The notes under the pieces are model-generated. The model worked only from the letters and a program-made list of their open reading frames with translations, did no database searches and was not told where the DNA came from. From Populus alba (taxonomy: Eukaryota; Streptophyta; Magnoliopsida; Malpighiales; Salicaceae): a stretch of 64,000 bases of DNA. Location: NCBI RefSeq assembly GCF_005239225.2, contig NC_133284.1, positions 35,788,758-35,852,757 on the forward strand, read 5' to 3'. Positions within the stretch are counted from its first letter, which is position 1, and every line of letters begins with the position of its first letter. Below are positions 15,831-26,720 of this stretch, one piece after another. Made by a program: the position numbers and the translations under genes.

Positions 15831-15870
15831 AAGTGAATTGCACTGTTCACGTGAACAGTGCAATTCACTT
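15831..15870. repeat. Perfect 40-bp palindrome
   Basis: The half-site AAGTGAATTGCACTGTTCAC is followed directly by its exact reverse complement with no spacer. Symmetry breaks one base outside each end. It can extrude as a cruciform, or as a hairpin if transcribed. Confidence 0.95.
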
Positions 15871-15920
15871 GCACTGCATTATTTTTTTAATATGAACAGT
15901 GTACCATGTACAATGTTCAC

Positions 15921-15955
15921 GCTAATTGCGCTGTTCAATGAACAGTGCAATTAGC
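15921..15955. repeat. Near-perfect 35-bp inverted repeat
   Basis: Two 17-nt arms flank one central A, with one arm mismatch (G versus A). The arm shares the 'aattgc-ctgttca' stretch with the 40-bp palindrome at 15831-15870, so the two are related. Confidence 0.85.
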
Positions 15956-16325
15956 TGCAAAGTGCAATGAAAAACATGAATTTTTTTATTTTCATTTACT
16001 GTGTTTTTGACGCAAAATTTGCGTGGGCCCCATATATAGTAAATCAAGTTTTTTTTGTTACCAAACGGCTGCTGACTGATTTGGGGTTGGTGCGGTCAAG
16101 AAGTCGGTAATAGTGTGTTTGACAGTGTGGTAACAGTTGCTTTTTAAATAATGTTTTGTACCAAAATACATGTCAATGATTTTTTTTATTTTTTAAAAAT
16201 TATTTTTAACATCAGCACTTCAAAACGATCCAAAAAGTACAAATCACACTCAATTTTAGCCAAAAAAAAATATTTCAAATTTGTTGGGAACGCGGTTTGC
16301 ACCGCGTTCCCAAACGCTGCCTAAA

Positions 16326-17284
16326 TGACATGGGTTGAACTCATAAATATTAAAAAATTATGTTTAAAGTTTTTTAATATTTTAAATAATTTTTTTTTGA
16401 AATAATACATGTGAATATAAACTAATATAAAAAATAAAGTGTAGTATAATTATTTCATATTAAAAAGTTAAGAAACAATCAATATAAATATAAATTATAT
16501 ATATATTTTTTAAAAAATCAATGTGGATTGATTTAATATATATATATGAAATGTAATGCTGTTATTTTCACAAAAAAAAATTAAGAAACAATCCTTATAG
16601 ATATAACTATATATATATATATATAGGTATTTCACATTGATAAATTAAGAAATAATATATATGGATATAGATTATAAAAAATATGTTTAGTTATCTCATA
16701 TTAAAAAATTAAGAAACATTCTATGTGATATAAGCTATATATATTGTTATTACATATTGAAAAGTCAAAAAACAATCCATGTAAATGTAGATTATAAAAA
16801 ATTATGTGAAACTAAATATTCATAAATTAATTTTATAATTTTTAAGATTTATTAAAAAAATAAAATAAAATATAAAAAAAGAAGAAGTCAAGTCCCACCC
16901 TAGTTGCACCGGGTCACATAAGTTTTTAGTTGGCCGAACAACTTATATTAGTTTAACCAATCTAATTATAAACGTGGATTTTTATAATTTAAAAACTATT
17001 CCATGCTTCTAGTCATCTAGAGCCTAAATTAACTCAATGGTTTAATAATCATGGTTGAAACATCGATTGATGTTTTCAAAGCTGGCTTAAAAATTAAAGG
17101 TAAGTTATGAATACTTGACAAGTATTTTTTTTATTAATATAATATCATAAATAGTTTATATATACCTCAACAAATCTTATCGCTATTTAAAGTTAATTAA
17201 TGGCAAGTATTCTTTCCGGGGTCCATTGGCTGCCTTTCTGCTTATTATGAAAATCGGATCTGTTTTCCTTTTATCTGAAGGGCA
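16326..17284. other. Gene-free AT-rich stretch with short direct repeats
   Basis: A phrase of the type 'atattaaaaagttaagaaacaatc-atataaatata' recurs about every 100 bp near 16455, 16580, 16640, 16700 and 16760, making a degenerate tandem array of at least five units. No gene is seen. Confidence 0.45.
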
Positions 17285-17840
17285 ATGAAGACAAAACATG
17301 TCGTGGAGACTCGAAATGGTTCAAGGCAATTCTTCATTTGTCTTTTAATAATGTCCATGGCCTGTTCCTGGGCACGGAAATCGGAAAGCAATGATGAAGC
17401 TCCTTCTGATAGTGGATGCTTTCTTGGGCTGAACAATTTTTGTTTTCACTGTCGAGCTGGTTGTAAGACACGGCTTGGGTCTGACATACAGGTAATTAGA
17501 TCATCAATTTAATTTTAAAATAATATGGTTTTGATTAAAAAAAAATATTTGAATTGATCCGACCATTAATCAAGTTAGCAGGTTAACCTGTTAGACCACC
17601 GAGCATGGCCAAATCAATGTAAAAATTAGTTTGAGTTATGTTTAAGATAGATTAGTGGCCTCGTCGTCAAGCTAGCTAGGATGTGTCGAGTTTAGTAACT
17701 TTGAGAAAACTAATTCACAGACATGGTGTTGCCAAAGTGGAGTTTCAAGAAAATTCGGAGAAGCAGTAGCAGGCAATCGATGGAAAGAAGAGAAAAAAAA
17801 CTTATCTGGAAAAGTAAATTGGTCCTGCATTTCAAGATAG
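17285..17840 (+). CDS. Candidate small secreted cysteine-rich peptide (two exons, hypothetical)
   Basis: I do not recognise this family. A frame opens at 17285 and can splice from 17491 (cag|gtaatt) to 17721 (ttcacag|aca) in phase 0, giving 108 aa that stop at 17838-17840. Residues 16-30 (FFICLLIMSMACSWA) look like a signal-peptide core, though preceded by a longer than usual polar N-terminus. The predicted mature part has cysteines at 45, 53, 56, 60, 72 and 73 (C-x7-C-x2-C-x3-C-x11-CC) plus one at 105. Without splicing, the frame ends after 75 residues. Against it: the intron 3' end has a weak pyrimidine tract, and the gene sits among repeats with no recognised promoter. It could equally be a chance frame. 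Confidence 0.33.
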
Positions 17841-19540
17841 AACCTACCATTTTGGTTACAGTAAATTGTGTTGGATTTACCTCAAATCCTGCTACATTTT
17901 GAAAACACACATCAGAATCTAGTCCCCAGGCCTAAAACTACGATCTTGAAAATGAATAGGGCTCGAACAAGAGTTCGGAGATATGTTCGATGTTTCCAAA
18001 GATGAACAGTCATATAACATTGGGTGAATGGTGAGGGCCTGGCATGTTTGAGGCAGCATGGTGATGTAGGCTGGTAGTCTGTCAGGGAAACAAGGCTGAA
18101 TCAGCAAGAGATGGTGCAGCTAGCAAAGGACCAGCAGAAACAGTGAAACTGGAGAATCGCCGCCTTGAAAGGGGTTGCGCCACCGTTGCTATGTAGCCAC
18201 CAATTCAGGGACCTAAAGTCTAAAGATATAGCAATGACATGGGTCACAATAAAGCAAGTAGGTAGCTTATATTAGGGATTTGCAGAGAGAACCTTCAAGT
18301 TCAATGGAGGCAAAGGATCTGAAGTCTGAACAGTCTAGGAAGGAAATACGAGCAAATTTCTGATATCTAATGGTCTACTCTCAAAACGAGTCTTGACACA
18401 TTCTGACAAATAAACCATGGTTGATGAATCCCAAGAAGTCAATGTTAAGGAGCAGCCATTAAATTTGATGGACATTCTTGCATGATTTATGATTTTAAGG
18501 TGAGAAAATCCTTCTTTTTTTTTTTTTTGTTGTTGTTGTTTTTCATCTGGCGTTAAGGTAGAATGTTTATCTTTGCTGGAATCATGATTTTACTCTGGAG
18601 AGGGTCTAAAGCCATGAAACTGAAGATTGCAGCAGGTAATGCCGAGGGTCAAGATTCAAAACTGCCTTTATCTGTCTGATGGATATGGTTTCCATGTCTG
18701 TATAATATATGATGATGAATACAGGCTAATCTTTGTGTTATTGAATTTTATTTGAGTTTATTTATTGAGTTTAATTTTGTTATTCTATAATATATTTAAG
18801 TGGGCTATTTTGGATTTTATTTAAATTTATTTGTTGGGCTTGATTTAGTTATATTTGATATGTTATTATTTAGATAGACTATATATAAAATGTTGTATAT
18901 GTTTTTTTTTTATCCTCAATGTTATTTTTTTTTATTTCTCTACCAGAATTTTCTTTCTCTCGAAAATTGTAGTAACCAAAACAACTGATTTATTAACATC
19001 ATTTTATTTTCAATTTTATTTTTCATAATTATTAATTAATCAGCTAATCCTATTGAAACTTAAATGGACTATAACTAGTCATTTTTATTGATAATTATTA
19101 ATTAAGTTAATGAATTTTATAAAAACTTAAATTGACCACATCCAATCATTTTTATTGATAATTATTGAGAATAAAATGAAGAAGCCATTGCAAGTGCTGA
19201 AAATACCAAGCCTTTTAAAAGCATAAAAATAAAGGGTAAGCATTAAAATGAAGGGTAAGTTACTAAGAATTGTGATAAAATTGGCATCTCGATTTAATAT
19301 TTATACATATTAAATATATTAAGTGAGTATATATAATGAAGTTCAAGGAATATAGATCTAACTAAATATGTTCTTGGAATTACATTATTTATATAGTTAC
19401 CTTGTTTTCAACATGGCGACCCATTAACTATGCCATTTTTCCTATTATTTTTTCAAATTATGCTACCTTGTCAATTTTTCTGGCCGTGCAACTTAAAAAC
19501 ATCAACCTACAGGTTGGCTTGAGCCATAAAGTCTGTTCTG
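17841..19540. other. Gene-free stretch, partly less AT-rich
   Basis: 17900-18700 is richer in G and C than the surrounding repeats, but no frame long enough to support a protein is present on either strand. It could be transcribed non-coding sequence or an eroded gene. 18750-19540 is AT-rich, with phrases around 'attgataattattaattaa' repeated near 19020, 19085 and 19155. Confidence 0.35.
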
Positions 19541-20916
19541 TTGTTACGTCAAGTTGCTTTTCTTGATGCAAATCTCACTAAAAGATTGTCATATGAGACT
19601 ATTTTTTTCTTTTTTATCTAGTTTCTTGGTTCTTTTAGTTTGTTTTGTATTTTATTCCCTCGTTCTTTGTCAATCCTTTTGGGTTGTTTATTACTGTAGT
19701 GTATTACTTTGTTTTATGTGTATTTATTATTATTTTTTTCTTCAAAATTAGGGTGTATTAGTATTTGGGAGTTGCATAAACCTTTTCTTTTATTGTTGTT
19801 TCCCATTGAGGCAAGCTATTTTGCAGGTTTGTTTATTGGTCTTTCCCCCTTTTGTGCTTTGTATGCATCTTTTTCTCCCAGGGATGTTCATCATTTTTCA
19901 TCCACATTGTTGCTTTGATTATTATTTGGCCTTTTCTTTTTTGCTTTGTTCGTCCATATTGTGTGATTTTATGTTGACTCATGATTGTTTATTGATTTCT
20001 CATCCTATGTCTCTTCAGAGCATTGAAACTATTATTGGATTTTTCTAGTTGCCATCTTTGTTATTTTTTAAGGTAGATGCTATTTTATTCATGTTGTTGT
20101 TTACAATTCAAGTTTTGGAAGAGCATTGTGTGATTTTCTCTTTCGTTTTGATGTTAGTTGGAAGGAAAAGATGTTGTGAAATTGGTTATGTTTAGCAGCA
20201 TGTTTCATTGTACACAAACATTGTTAGGATTGTCTTCGAAACTGTTGTCTATGATGTCTTTAGGTGTCTGTATTTTGGTTCACCGCTGTCTTTTCTGCAT
20301 ATAATGTATCGTCTTTAGGCATTTTCTAGGATTAGTTTGGTTTCTGATGCTACTGAGCTTTTATTTCTAAGCAATGTTGTCATGTAACAATAATTCTGCA
20401 GACCTTAAAGATGATGACATATGGAAGCAAACTTGATTTGGAACTGATTGGGGGCTTCTTCGAGTGTCATGTTCTTTACTTGAGAAGTTTGCCCCCTTTT
20501 AGTTTATGTGTTTTCTTGCGTTGGATATTAATATACTGATGGGTGGTTGAGGAGAACACTTGTGGCTTTAAGAGTGTAATAGCTCCTTCACGTTATTTTG
20601 TATTGAGTTTTTCTTTTATTGTGTTTCTTTTATAGCTTGCTTTGTTTAGTTCTTTCTTCTTCTTTTGCATTGTTATATGCATGTAATGGATCCTTCATGT
20701 TATTTTGCTCTTTTACTTCTCTTTTTTGACATGCCTGCAGTGTTGGTGTGGTTATAATTAATGCCTTAGGCTATTGTTTCTATGTAATTTTTTCTTTCTA
20801 GGTTCTCTTTTTATCTTTCTAGTTTAACCTCATGTTTGATCATTTTCTTATGTTCTGTCTTCAACTCCTCTGTTGCTCAAACTTTCGGACATGTGATTGC
20901 TGCTTTTTATGCTCCT
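19541..20916 (+). other. T-rich intron-like stretch upstream of the copia relic
   Basis: T-rich on the plus strand, with several pyrimidine-AG sites ('ttttgcagg', 'cttcagag', 'tctgcagac'), like plant intron sequence. It may be the 5' part of the decayed RPA1-like gene that is recognisable from about 22500, but I cannot identify coding exons here. Confidence 0.3.
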
Positions 20917-20921
20917 CTTTC
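20917..20921. repeat. Target-site duplication CTTTC (left)
   Basis: The five bases next to the left end of the copia relic match the five at 22163-22167 exactly, as expected for an LTR-retrotransposon insertion. Confidence 0.8.
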
Positions 20922-21135
20922 TGAAGAGAAATAATATTCTTCTTATTATTTCAATCAACGAAAAGATTACGATTTATATAGATGGTTCTACATCAGGATC
21001 CTGCACTATTACCTATAATCAAGCCTAATTATTTACAAACAAGAAAACAAATAATTTAATGATTCAATTACAAGTTTGCTACCCATTCAGTGCTGATTTG
21101 GTTTATTACCTAATCAGTGTTTGATTTCCTTAACA
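20922..21135 (-). repeat. 3' LTR of the copia relic
   Basis: 214 bp, TG..CA ends. About 150 bp ('gattacgatttatat-gatgg' through 'gatttccttaaca') match the truncated copy at 21985-22162, with a handful of substitutions by eye. Confidence 0.8.
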
Positions 21136-21269
21136 CTCCCCCTCAAGTTGGAGTGTATATTAATTATACCTAACTTGCCAAGTAAATTCTCAAACTGTGT
21201 TGAGCTTAATGGCTTAGTAAATAAGTTTGCCGGTTGCTATGTAGTTTGAATGTAGGATGTATGAATCAT

Positions 21270-21985
21270 TCATGCTTGAATCTTCTCACGTATCAAGTGA
21301 CAATTTATTTCAATGTGCTTTGTTCGGTAATCAAATATTGGATTTGATGTGATGTGCATTGCTGATTGATTATCACTGAACAGAGTCATTGGCTGCGTGT
21401 GATTTATCTTCAAGTCCTTTAAAATATTTTTCAGCCCTAGAGTGATATTTTGCCTCTGCACTTGAACGCGATACCGTTGTCTGTTTTTTGGTCCTCCAAG
21501 ACATAGGTGCTCCTCCAAGTAAAATGCAATAACCAATAACTGATCTCCTTGTGTCCTTACAATGAGCTCAATCAGCATCAAAAAATGCTTGTAACTGAAG
21601 GTTACCCGTGGATGGTAACATGATGCCTTGTCTAGGTGTTTGCTTGATATATTTGAGGATTTAATGAGCTGCTGCCAGATGGGGTTGTTGAGATTTGTCC
21701 ATGAACTCACTTAAGATGTGCACAACATAAGTCAAGTCGGGTCTAGTTATAGTCAGATATATCAACCTTCCAACTAACCTTCTGTATGCTGATCCATCCT
21801 CCAAGAGCTTCCCATCAGATTGTGTTAATAATACATTTAAGGAAACCGGGATGGCTTGGCATCCAAAAATCCTGTATCATTCAAAATATTGAGTGCATAT
21901 TTTCTTTGTGACAAACTGATCCCATTCCGTGATCTTGCAACTTCTATGCCAAGGAAATGCTTAAGATGTCCCAAGTCTTTTAGCT
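21270..21985 (-). pseudogene. Ty1/copia RT-RNase H remnant
   Basis: Reading the minus strand from 21985, the frame gives [20 protein letters not shown], the conserved C-terminal stretch of copia reverse transcriptase, then broken sequence. From about 21710 a frame ends in RNase H signatures: [11 protein letters not shown], then TKHIEINCHLIREK (active-site Asp in DNQSA). Frameshifts and stops occur between and inside these pieces. Not functional. Confidence 0.8.
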
Positions 21986-22162
21986 TGAAAAGATTACAAT
22001 TTATATTGATGGTTCTACGTCAGGATCCTGCACTATTACCTATAATCAAGCCTAATTATTTACAAACAAGGAAATAAATAATTTAACGATTCAATTACAA
22101 GTTTGCTATTTATTCAGTGTTGATTTGGTTTATTGCCTAATCAGTGCTTGATTTCCTTAACA
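21985..22162 (-). repeat. Truncated 5' LTR of the copia relic
   Basis: Copy of the inner and outer part of the LTR at 20922-21135 that lacks its first ~40 bp on the plus strand. The lost end coincides with the junction to the RT remnant. A short shared 'gaaaa' at the join suggests deletion at microhomology. Confidence 0.7.
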
Positions 22163-22167
22163 CTTTC
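22163..22167. repeat. Target-site duplication CTTTC (right)
   Basis: Matches 20917-20921 exactly, immediately after the terminal 'ttaaca' of the LTR. Confidence 0.8.
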
Positions 22168-22501
22168 TGCTTTATTTGTTTGTTTTTTCCACTCATTATT
22201 TTTTCTTTGTTTGTTTTTCTTTTTTATCTTTTTCTGCTTGACTTGATGTGTTTGCTTTTCAACATTTCTATTCTTATCGTGTTATTTTCAATGCTGTGCT
22301 TTCAGTGGGAGACAAACTTCAAAAAGTTACTGCAGGTTACGTTGCTTCGACATTGGTTAGTTGCTGCAACATTGGTTAGTTGCCTTCTCAACTCTTTACT
22401 CAGCTTTGTGAGTCCTTTGGGTTGCATTATAGCACTTCCAACATGTCCCGTTCCTTTTCTTTTTAGGTTGACTGATCTTCTTCTTCCCTTTTTCTCTCCA
22501 G

Positions 22502-24260
22502 GTTTACTGGAACAACCACCAAGTGTCTCGGTTGCATCTGACCTGTGCTCGAGATTACTGCCAGAATAAATTGAACTTTCTTGATATGCAGGTAATCCTT
22601 ATTTTGTTGTTGCAACTCTTACGTTGTTTTACATTCCTCTGTTTGCTCTTTTTATTTCCCTTTTTACCGCGATGCTCATTGCTGGACTAGCCATCTTCGT
22701 GGACTTGCTGTGTTCATTTCGGGCATTTATTTTACATTTTTGTGGCATTCATGACATGTTTTATTTATCATATATTTTAAGTCACGTGCTTTCAACATGT
22801 CGATTAGATTTTCTTCCATGCCTGTTGCTCATTTTTCATTTTCGCTCCTGTTTTTTTGCTTGTTGCACACCACTCTGTACGTATTATTTTACCTGTGCTA
22901 ACCTTATTTTTTCTTCAGCAATTATTGATGGCCTCCACTATGAAATCAGGGTTTTTACACCTATGAGAACATATCATCAAATATGGTGATTGCCAATGAT
23001 GTTGAGCTTAAGTCAACCGTTAAGACCAATAAAAAATATCCTCTTACCACCGTTGTGCCAAGATACTACTTCAAGTTTACTGACTTTTCACATGTTCTCT
23101 CCCCAGGAAAAGGTTCACTGATTCTTACAGCTGTGCACAAACCCTTGTGTTTTTTGCCAAGCCTATGCACTTCCCTTTTTTACAATTAAATATCCAAGCA
23201 ATTTTAACGTGTAATCCATGTTTTCATCAAGATGTTTTGGGAAGGATCAAAGCTATTCAACCGGTTGAACAAGTTTTGGTTCGAGGGAAAACAATGGAGA
23301 ACAAGAGGGAGTTTACACTTTAAAACACAAGGTTGAGTCCATAACTTCACCAAATTTATTCTATGCTTTGCTCTTTTTAAACTAAGCTCTCTTGTTTTTT
23401 TTTTTTTAAAAAGGGGTGATGAGATGCACATGACTCTGTGGGGAAGCAATACAAGGAATTTTGATGAAGCCACTCTTCAAACACTCCAATCCCCCATCAT
23501 AATTGCTTTCTTTTGCTGGTTTTTGTGTCACCGAGTACCAAGGTCAGATTTCAAGTTCATAACCTGATATTATCTTATAGTACAGATGTTCATATTGTAT
23601 TAGCTTTCTATTCCTAAATGTTAAACCAATATTTTTAAAGTCATGTTTTATCTTGGAAAATGACTTTACATCGCTGCACTTTATATTTTCACCTGTTGTT
23701 TTGTTTACATTCAGGCAGGCAAAACCTTAATGGATCAACTGCTTCTATTTGGTACTTTAATCCAGACACTCATGAAGCATTGGCTGGTTACCATTATCAC
23801 GTTCCTCCATCCTTCATCAAATCTATTTGCATTCAAAGCATACTTACTCAACTTTCTTCCCTTCCTTCAACCTTCATCTATAGCTGACTATGATATTTTC
23901 AATGGATGGTGATATCCAAGTTGTACTTGCTGCAACAAATTAAAAAGCTTGGTGGCATCAAGAGAAATCCAGTATGCATGGATCATGATGCCATAACATC
24001 TTTACCCATACCATGGTAAGTTGCATATAAGTAGAATATGCCTCCACTCTTGCAAAGAATTACATTTGTTTATCTACCGAAACGCATCAAACATATGCTC
24101 ATCTACTGGTTCTTAAAGTTCTATAAAATCTTGGCAGGTTTCGATTTGACTGTGTTGCCGCTGACGAGGAAGATGTCACTAACTCTCTTATAGTTGGTTG
24201 TCGCACATCATTATGTTTGCTGTAGAGAATTTAATGACCCCATGATTATTGCACCTCCGA
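22502..24260 (+). pseudogene. RPA1-like (DUF223/OB-fold) ssDNA-binding protein pseudogene
   Basis: Exon-like pieces separated by T-rich introns reproduce the domain order of plant replication protein A large-subunit relatives. 22502-22591 includes VSRLHL and KLNFLDM. 22919-23105 includes GLHYEIRVFTP then, after a frame change near 22985, NDVELKSTVK and PRYYFKFTDFSHVL (first OB fold). About 23230-23520 has GRIKAIQPVEQVLVRGK then GDEMHMTLWGSNTRNFDEAT and SPIIIAF (second OB fold). 23715-23800 has STASIWYFNPDTHEA. 23895-24020 has YPSCTCCNK, the start of the C-terminal zinc ribbon, with an in-frame TGA just before it. 24139-24200 has PWFRFDCVAADEEDV (third OB fold). Frame changes and stops make it non-functional as read. 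The parent could be a cellular RPA1 paralogue or an RPA gene carried by a plant Helitron. I see no Rep/helicase sequence to decide. Confidence 0.65.
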
Positions 24261-26229
24261 TGGCAAGTAAGCTCAACAGGGCATGCATTTTTCAGCTGTG
24301 GTTTGGGGCTTTCAGATCAACAACCAATTGCTGCGAGATTATTGTGCTAAATTACATTAACAATAACATCATACTGTTAACCTTAAATATTTATATTTTA
24401 ATACTGTCAATATTAGCATTTTTCTTTTTTACAAATGCAGAAAAATAAATTTTCCTCTCATAATTTCTTTGTTTTCATCATGTATTGTCCTTTCACCTAT
24501 CCTTTCTTCCCTTTAACACCTTTACATTATGATTACATTTACTTTCTCGTTAGATTGATTTACCAACAACATCATTTAGACAACATATTATGCATCAATT
24601 TTTTCATTTCCATCAAATTTTAGGTGATGACATTTGCCATTGTCAAAATAGCAGATCTGCGTATAAAAAATACACCTCATTTAATGCAGTTTTCATGATT
24701 CAGATGCTATGTTGCCAACACGAACACACATTTCATAAATACATGTATGCCTTCAGATATATGGCCTTTCATTTAATGCAGTTTTTCTATGCATAACTTG
24801 GACCGTTTCTAAGATGCAAGATAATCGATTCCACACCACCATGTGTGAGATAATTACAGCCAGCACAATGCGTTCAAGCTACTGCTCAATCGATGACAGC
24901 TCTATCATCACTTTTGCTAAAGAAGCTGGGAGTCCCTTTCTTTATTTGCGTTTGCTTTTGTCTAGACCTTTTATGTTTGACTTTATCATTTTCGCCCTTT
25001 TTTTTAGTGCAGGGACACACAATCATGTTGTTTATATTTCCTTTCCAATTGCCAAGGTGGCTGCAACATGCACTAATGATCTTCCATCTGTCTTTTGCCT
25101 TGCAATTTCAACTTCTAGATCATCTCTGCCATGTTCTTACAAGAATCGTTTCATGTTGTTATCCTTAGAAAAAGCATTTCTACGTAAAAGGGATACTGGT
25201 GATATCAAGGGATCACCATTTATCATGCCTGGACATTTTATCTGTCATTACTCAAGTTAAGGAGACACAAAATAAATAAGAAACTATCAGAAAGCTCTAA
25301 ATCTAAATCTCTCATTCTTGATAACAGTGAACTTGCTGCTATACAAAATCTTTAATGCAATTAGGATTTCAATGGCAAGGAGGGAGCACTTTCAATTGCA
25401 AAGGAATATGAGCCATGAAACATGATGCGTTGAATCAACTACACAACAAAACACACACACACACACACACGAGTAGAGGTTACCGGTGAAGAAAGATGGC
25501 ACATTACATATGCATATCTTTCCTCAAATGTTGAAATAACCACATTTTGCTCGCCATGCCTTCTTGAGTTTTACGAGCAAAAACCGATGGATAAAATTAG
25601 AAGAAACCAGAAAGGGAAAGAGAATCAATGTAGTGTTTCTTACTGTTGCTCTAGACTTGTAGTCACTGTTGATTGAAACACATGATTTTAACCTTATCGA
25701 CAAAACATAAATGACCTTGGAAGTGGGGGTAAAGTAATCTTTTTGTTGTTTTGTGCACAATAAAATGACTTGTATAATCTACTTATAGGCAAAAATTAGT
25801 AAGATGGCGGGCAGGGGTACTTTTTATTTTTGTTTTTTTCATTTCAATTGCATAGTAAAATTATCGCAATGTCCTTGAATTAAATTTATTTTTGCCCTGG
25901 GTCAAAGGGTTTTTATATCTTTTCCATTTTTTTTATTATAAAGGGAAATTTAATATTTTACCATAAACAAAATAATAATTAATTCTAAAAAGTAGTTGCA
26001 CGTGAATGCTCCTAGATATTTTTTCAATGCATATGGCATCATCTGACAACCAAAATCCAGCTTTCACGATATCGTTTTATTCCTCACGATAATTGCCTCC
26101 ATTAATTAGTGGTGCATGTACCAAAAAATATCGGATTTTGTTCAATTGTATTGGAGTTCAAATAAGAGTTCAAAATATCGGAGTTTTTAATTAGTGGTGA
26201 TATTTTTTATTTATTTTAAATAACTTATT
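24261..26229. other. Gene-free stretch
   Basis: 24300-25260 is moderately AT-rich with several short open frames, none of a known family. It may be the tail of the RPA1-like relic. A (CA)n run lies at about 25450-25470. 25260-26230 has no recognisable gene. Confidence 0.4.
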
Positions 26230-26720
26230 AAATTGTATTGGAGTTTTCTTTTAATTTAACTTTATTTGAACTTTTTTATCTTTTAAATTTAGTTCTTATC
26301 ATTTTGAATATTAACTTTTCTTAATCATTCTCTTAATTAAATTATTTTTTAATTACAAGCCTTTAATATTTTATATATTTCTCTTAATTGAATTATTTCT
26401 TCAATTGCATCCCTCGGTATCCTAGTTTATTTTATTTTATGTTAGATTTAATCTTTATTTTTTTTTATTGCTATTTGTTTTATTTTAAATTTTTTTATTG
26501 AAACTTTTTTTCTCATCATTTTATTTATCTGGACTTTGTTAACTTTCTTTTTTTTCATGTCCTTTTTTATGATTGATTTTTTTCAATTTCATCATTATAT
26601 GGGATTATCCCGACCTCATGTGCAAGATTACAAGTTTTGCATGTTAACCCAACTTGACCTGGCCCAATTTTTTTTTTTTGTTAATATCTATTTTTATCAT
26701 GTTATTAAATTAATCTAGGT
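26230..26720 (+). repeat. Degenerate ~150-bp polypyrimidine repeat
   Basis: T-rich, with a repeat core at about 26595-26660 ('tatgggattatcccgacctc' then 'gcatgttaacccaacttgac'), the same consensus as 1-360 and 4771-6480. Confidence 0.55.

Larger units (their letters stand above)
15206..16325 (+). repeat. Composite dispersed element with palindromes and terminal hairpin
   Basis: Begins 'gagcctgtttggtattgcgg' and ends just past a hairpin at 16286-16311 (11-bp perfect arms, 4-nt loop 'ttgc'). Its 3' part (about 16110-16325) has the family core 'aaaattatttttaacatcag' and 'cttcaaaacgatccaaaaag'. In between are two 26-bp near-identical copies of a 'gtgaatttaattcac'-centred sequence (15631-15656, 15694-15719), a 46-nt A run (15769-15814) and two large palindromes. 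No coding capacity, so it must be non-autonomous if mobile. Boundaries are by eye and no TSD was confirmed. Confidence 0.55.
20922..22162 (-). mobile_element. Internally deleted Ty1/copia LTR retrotransposon
   Basis: A 1.24-kb remnant in reverse orientation. In element order: a truncated 5' LTR (about 22162-21985), the end of reverse transcriptase, RNase H, a polypurine tract (reverse complement of 'ctccccctcaag' at 21136-21147) and a 3' LTR (21135-20922). LTR outer ends are TG..CA and the insertion is flanked by CTTTC repeats. The 5' LTR now abuts the RT segment near 21985, so gag, protease, integrase and most of RT are gone. It cannot move by itself. It was probably deleted after insertion, since both outer ends and both TSDs survive. 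Confidence 0.85.

Noticed and set aside
22144..22569. 141-aa frame in the T-rich stretch
   Set aside because: Hydrophobic residues come from T-rich intron-like sequence; it begins inside the copia LTR.
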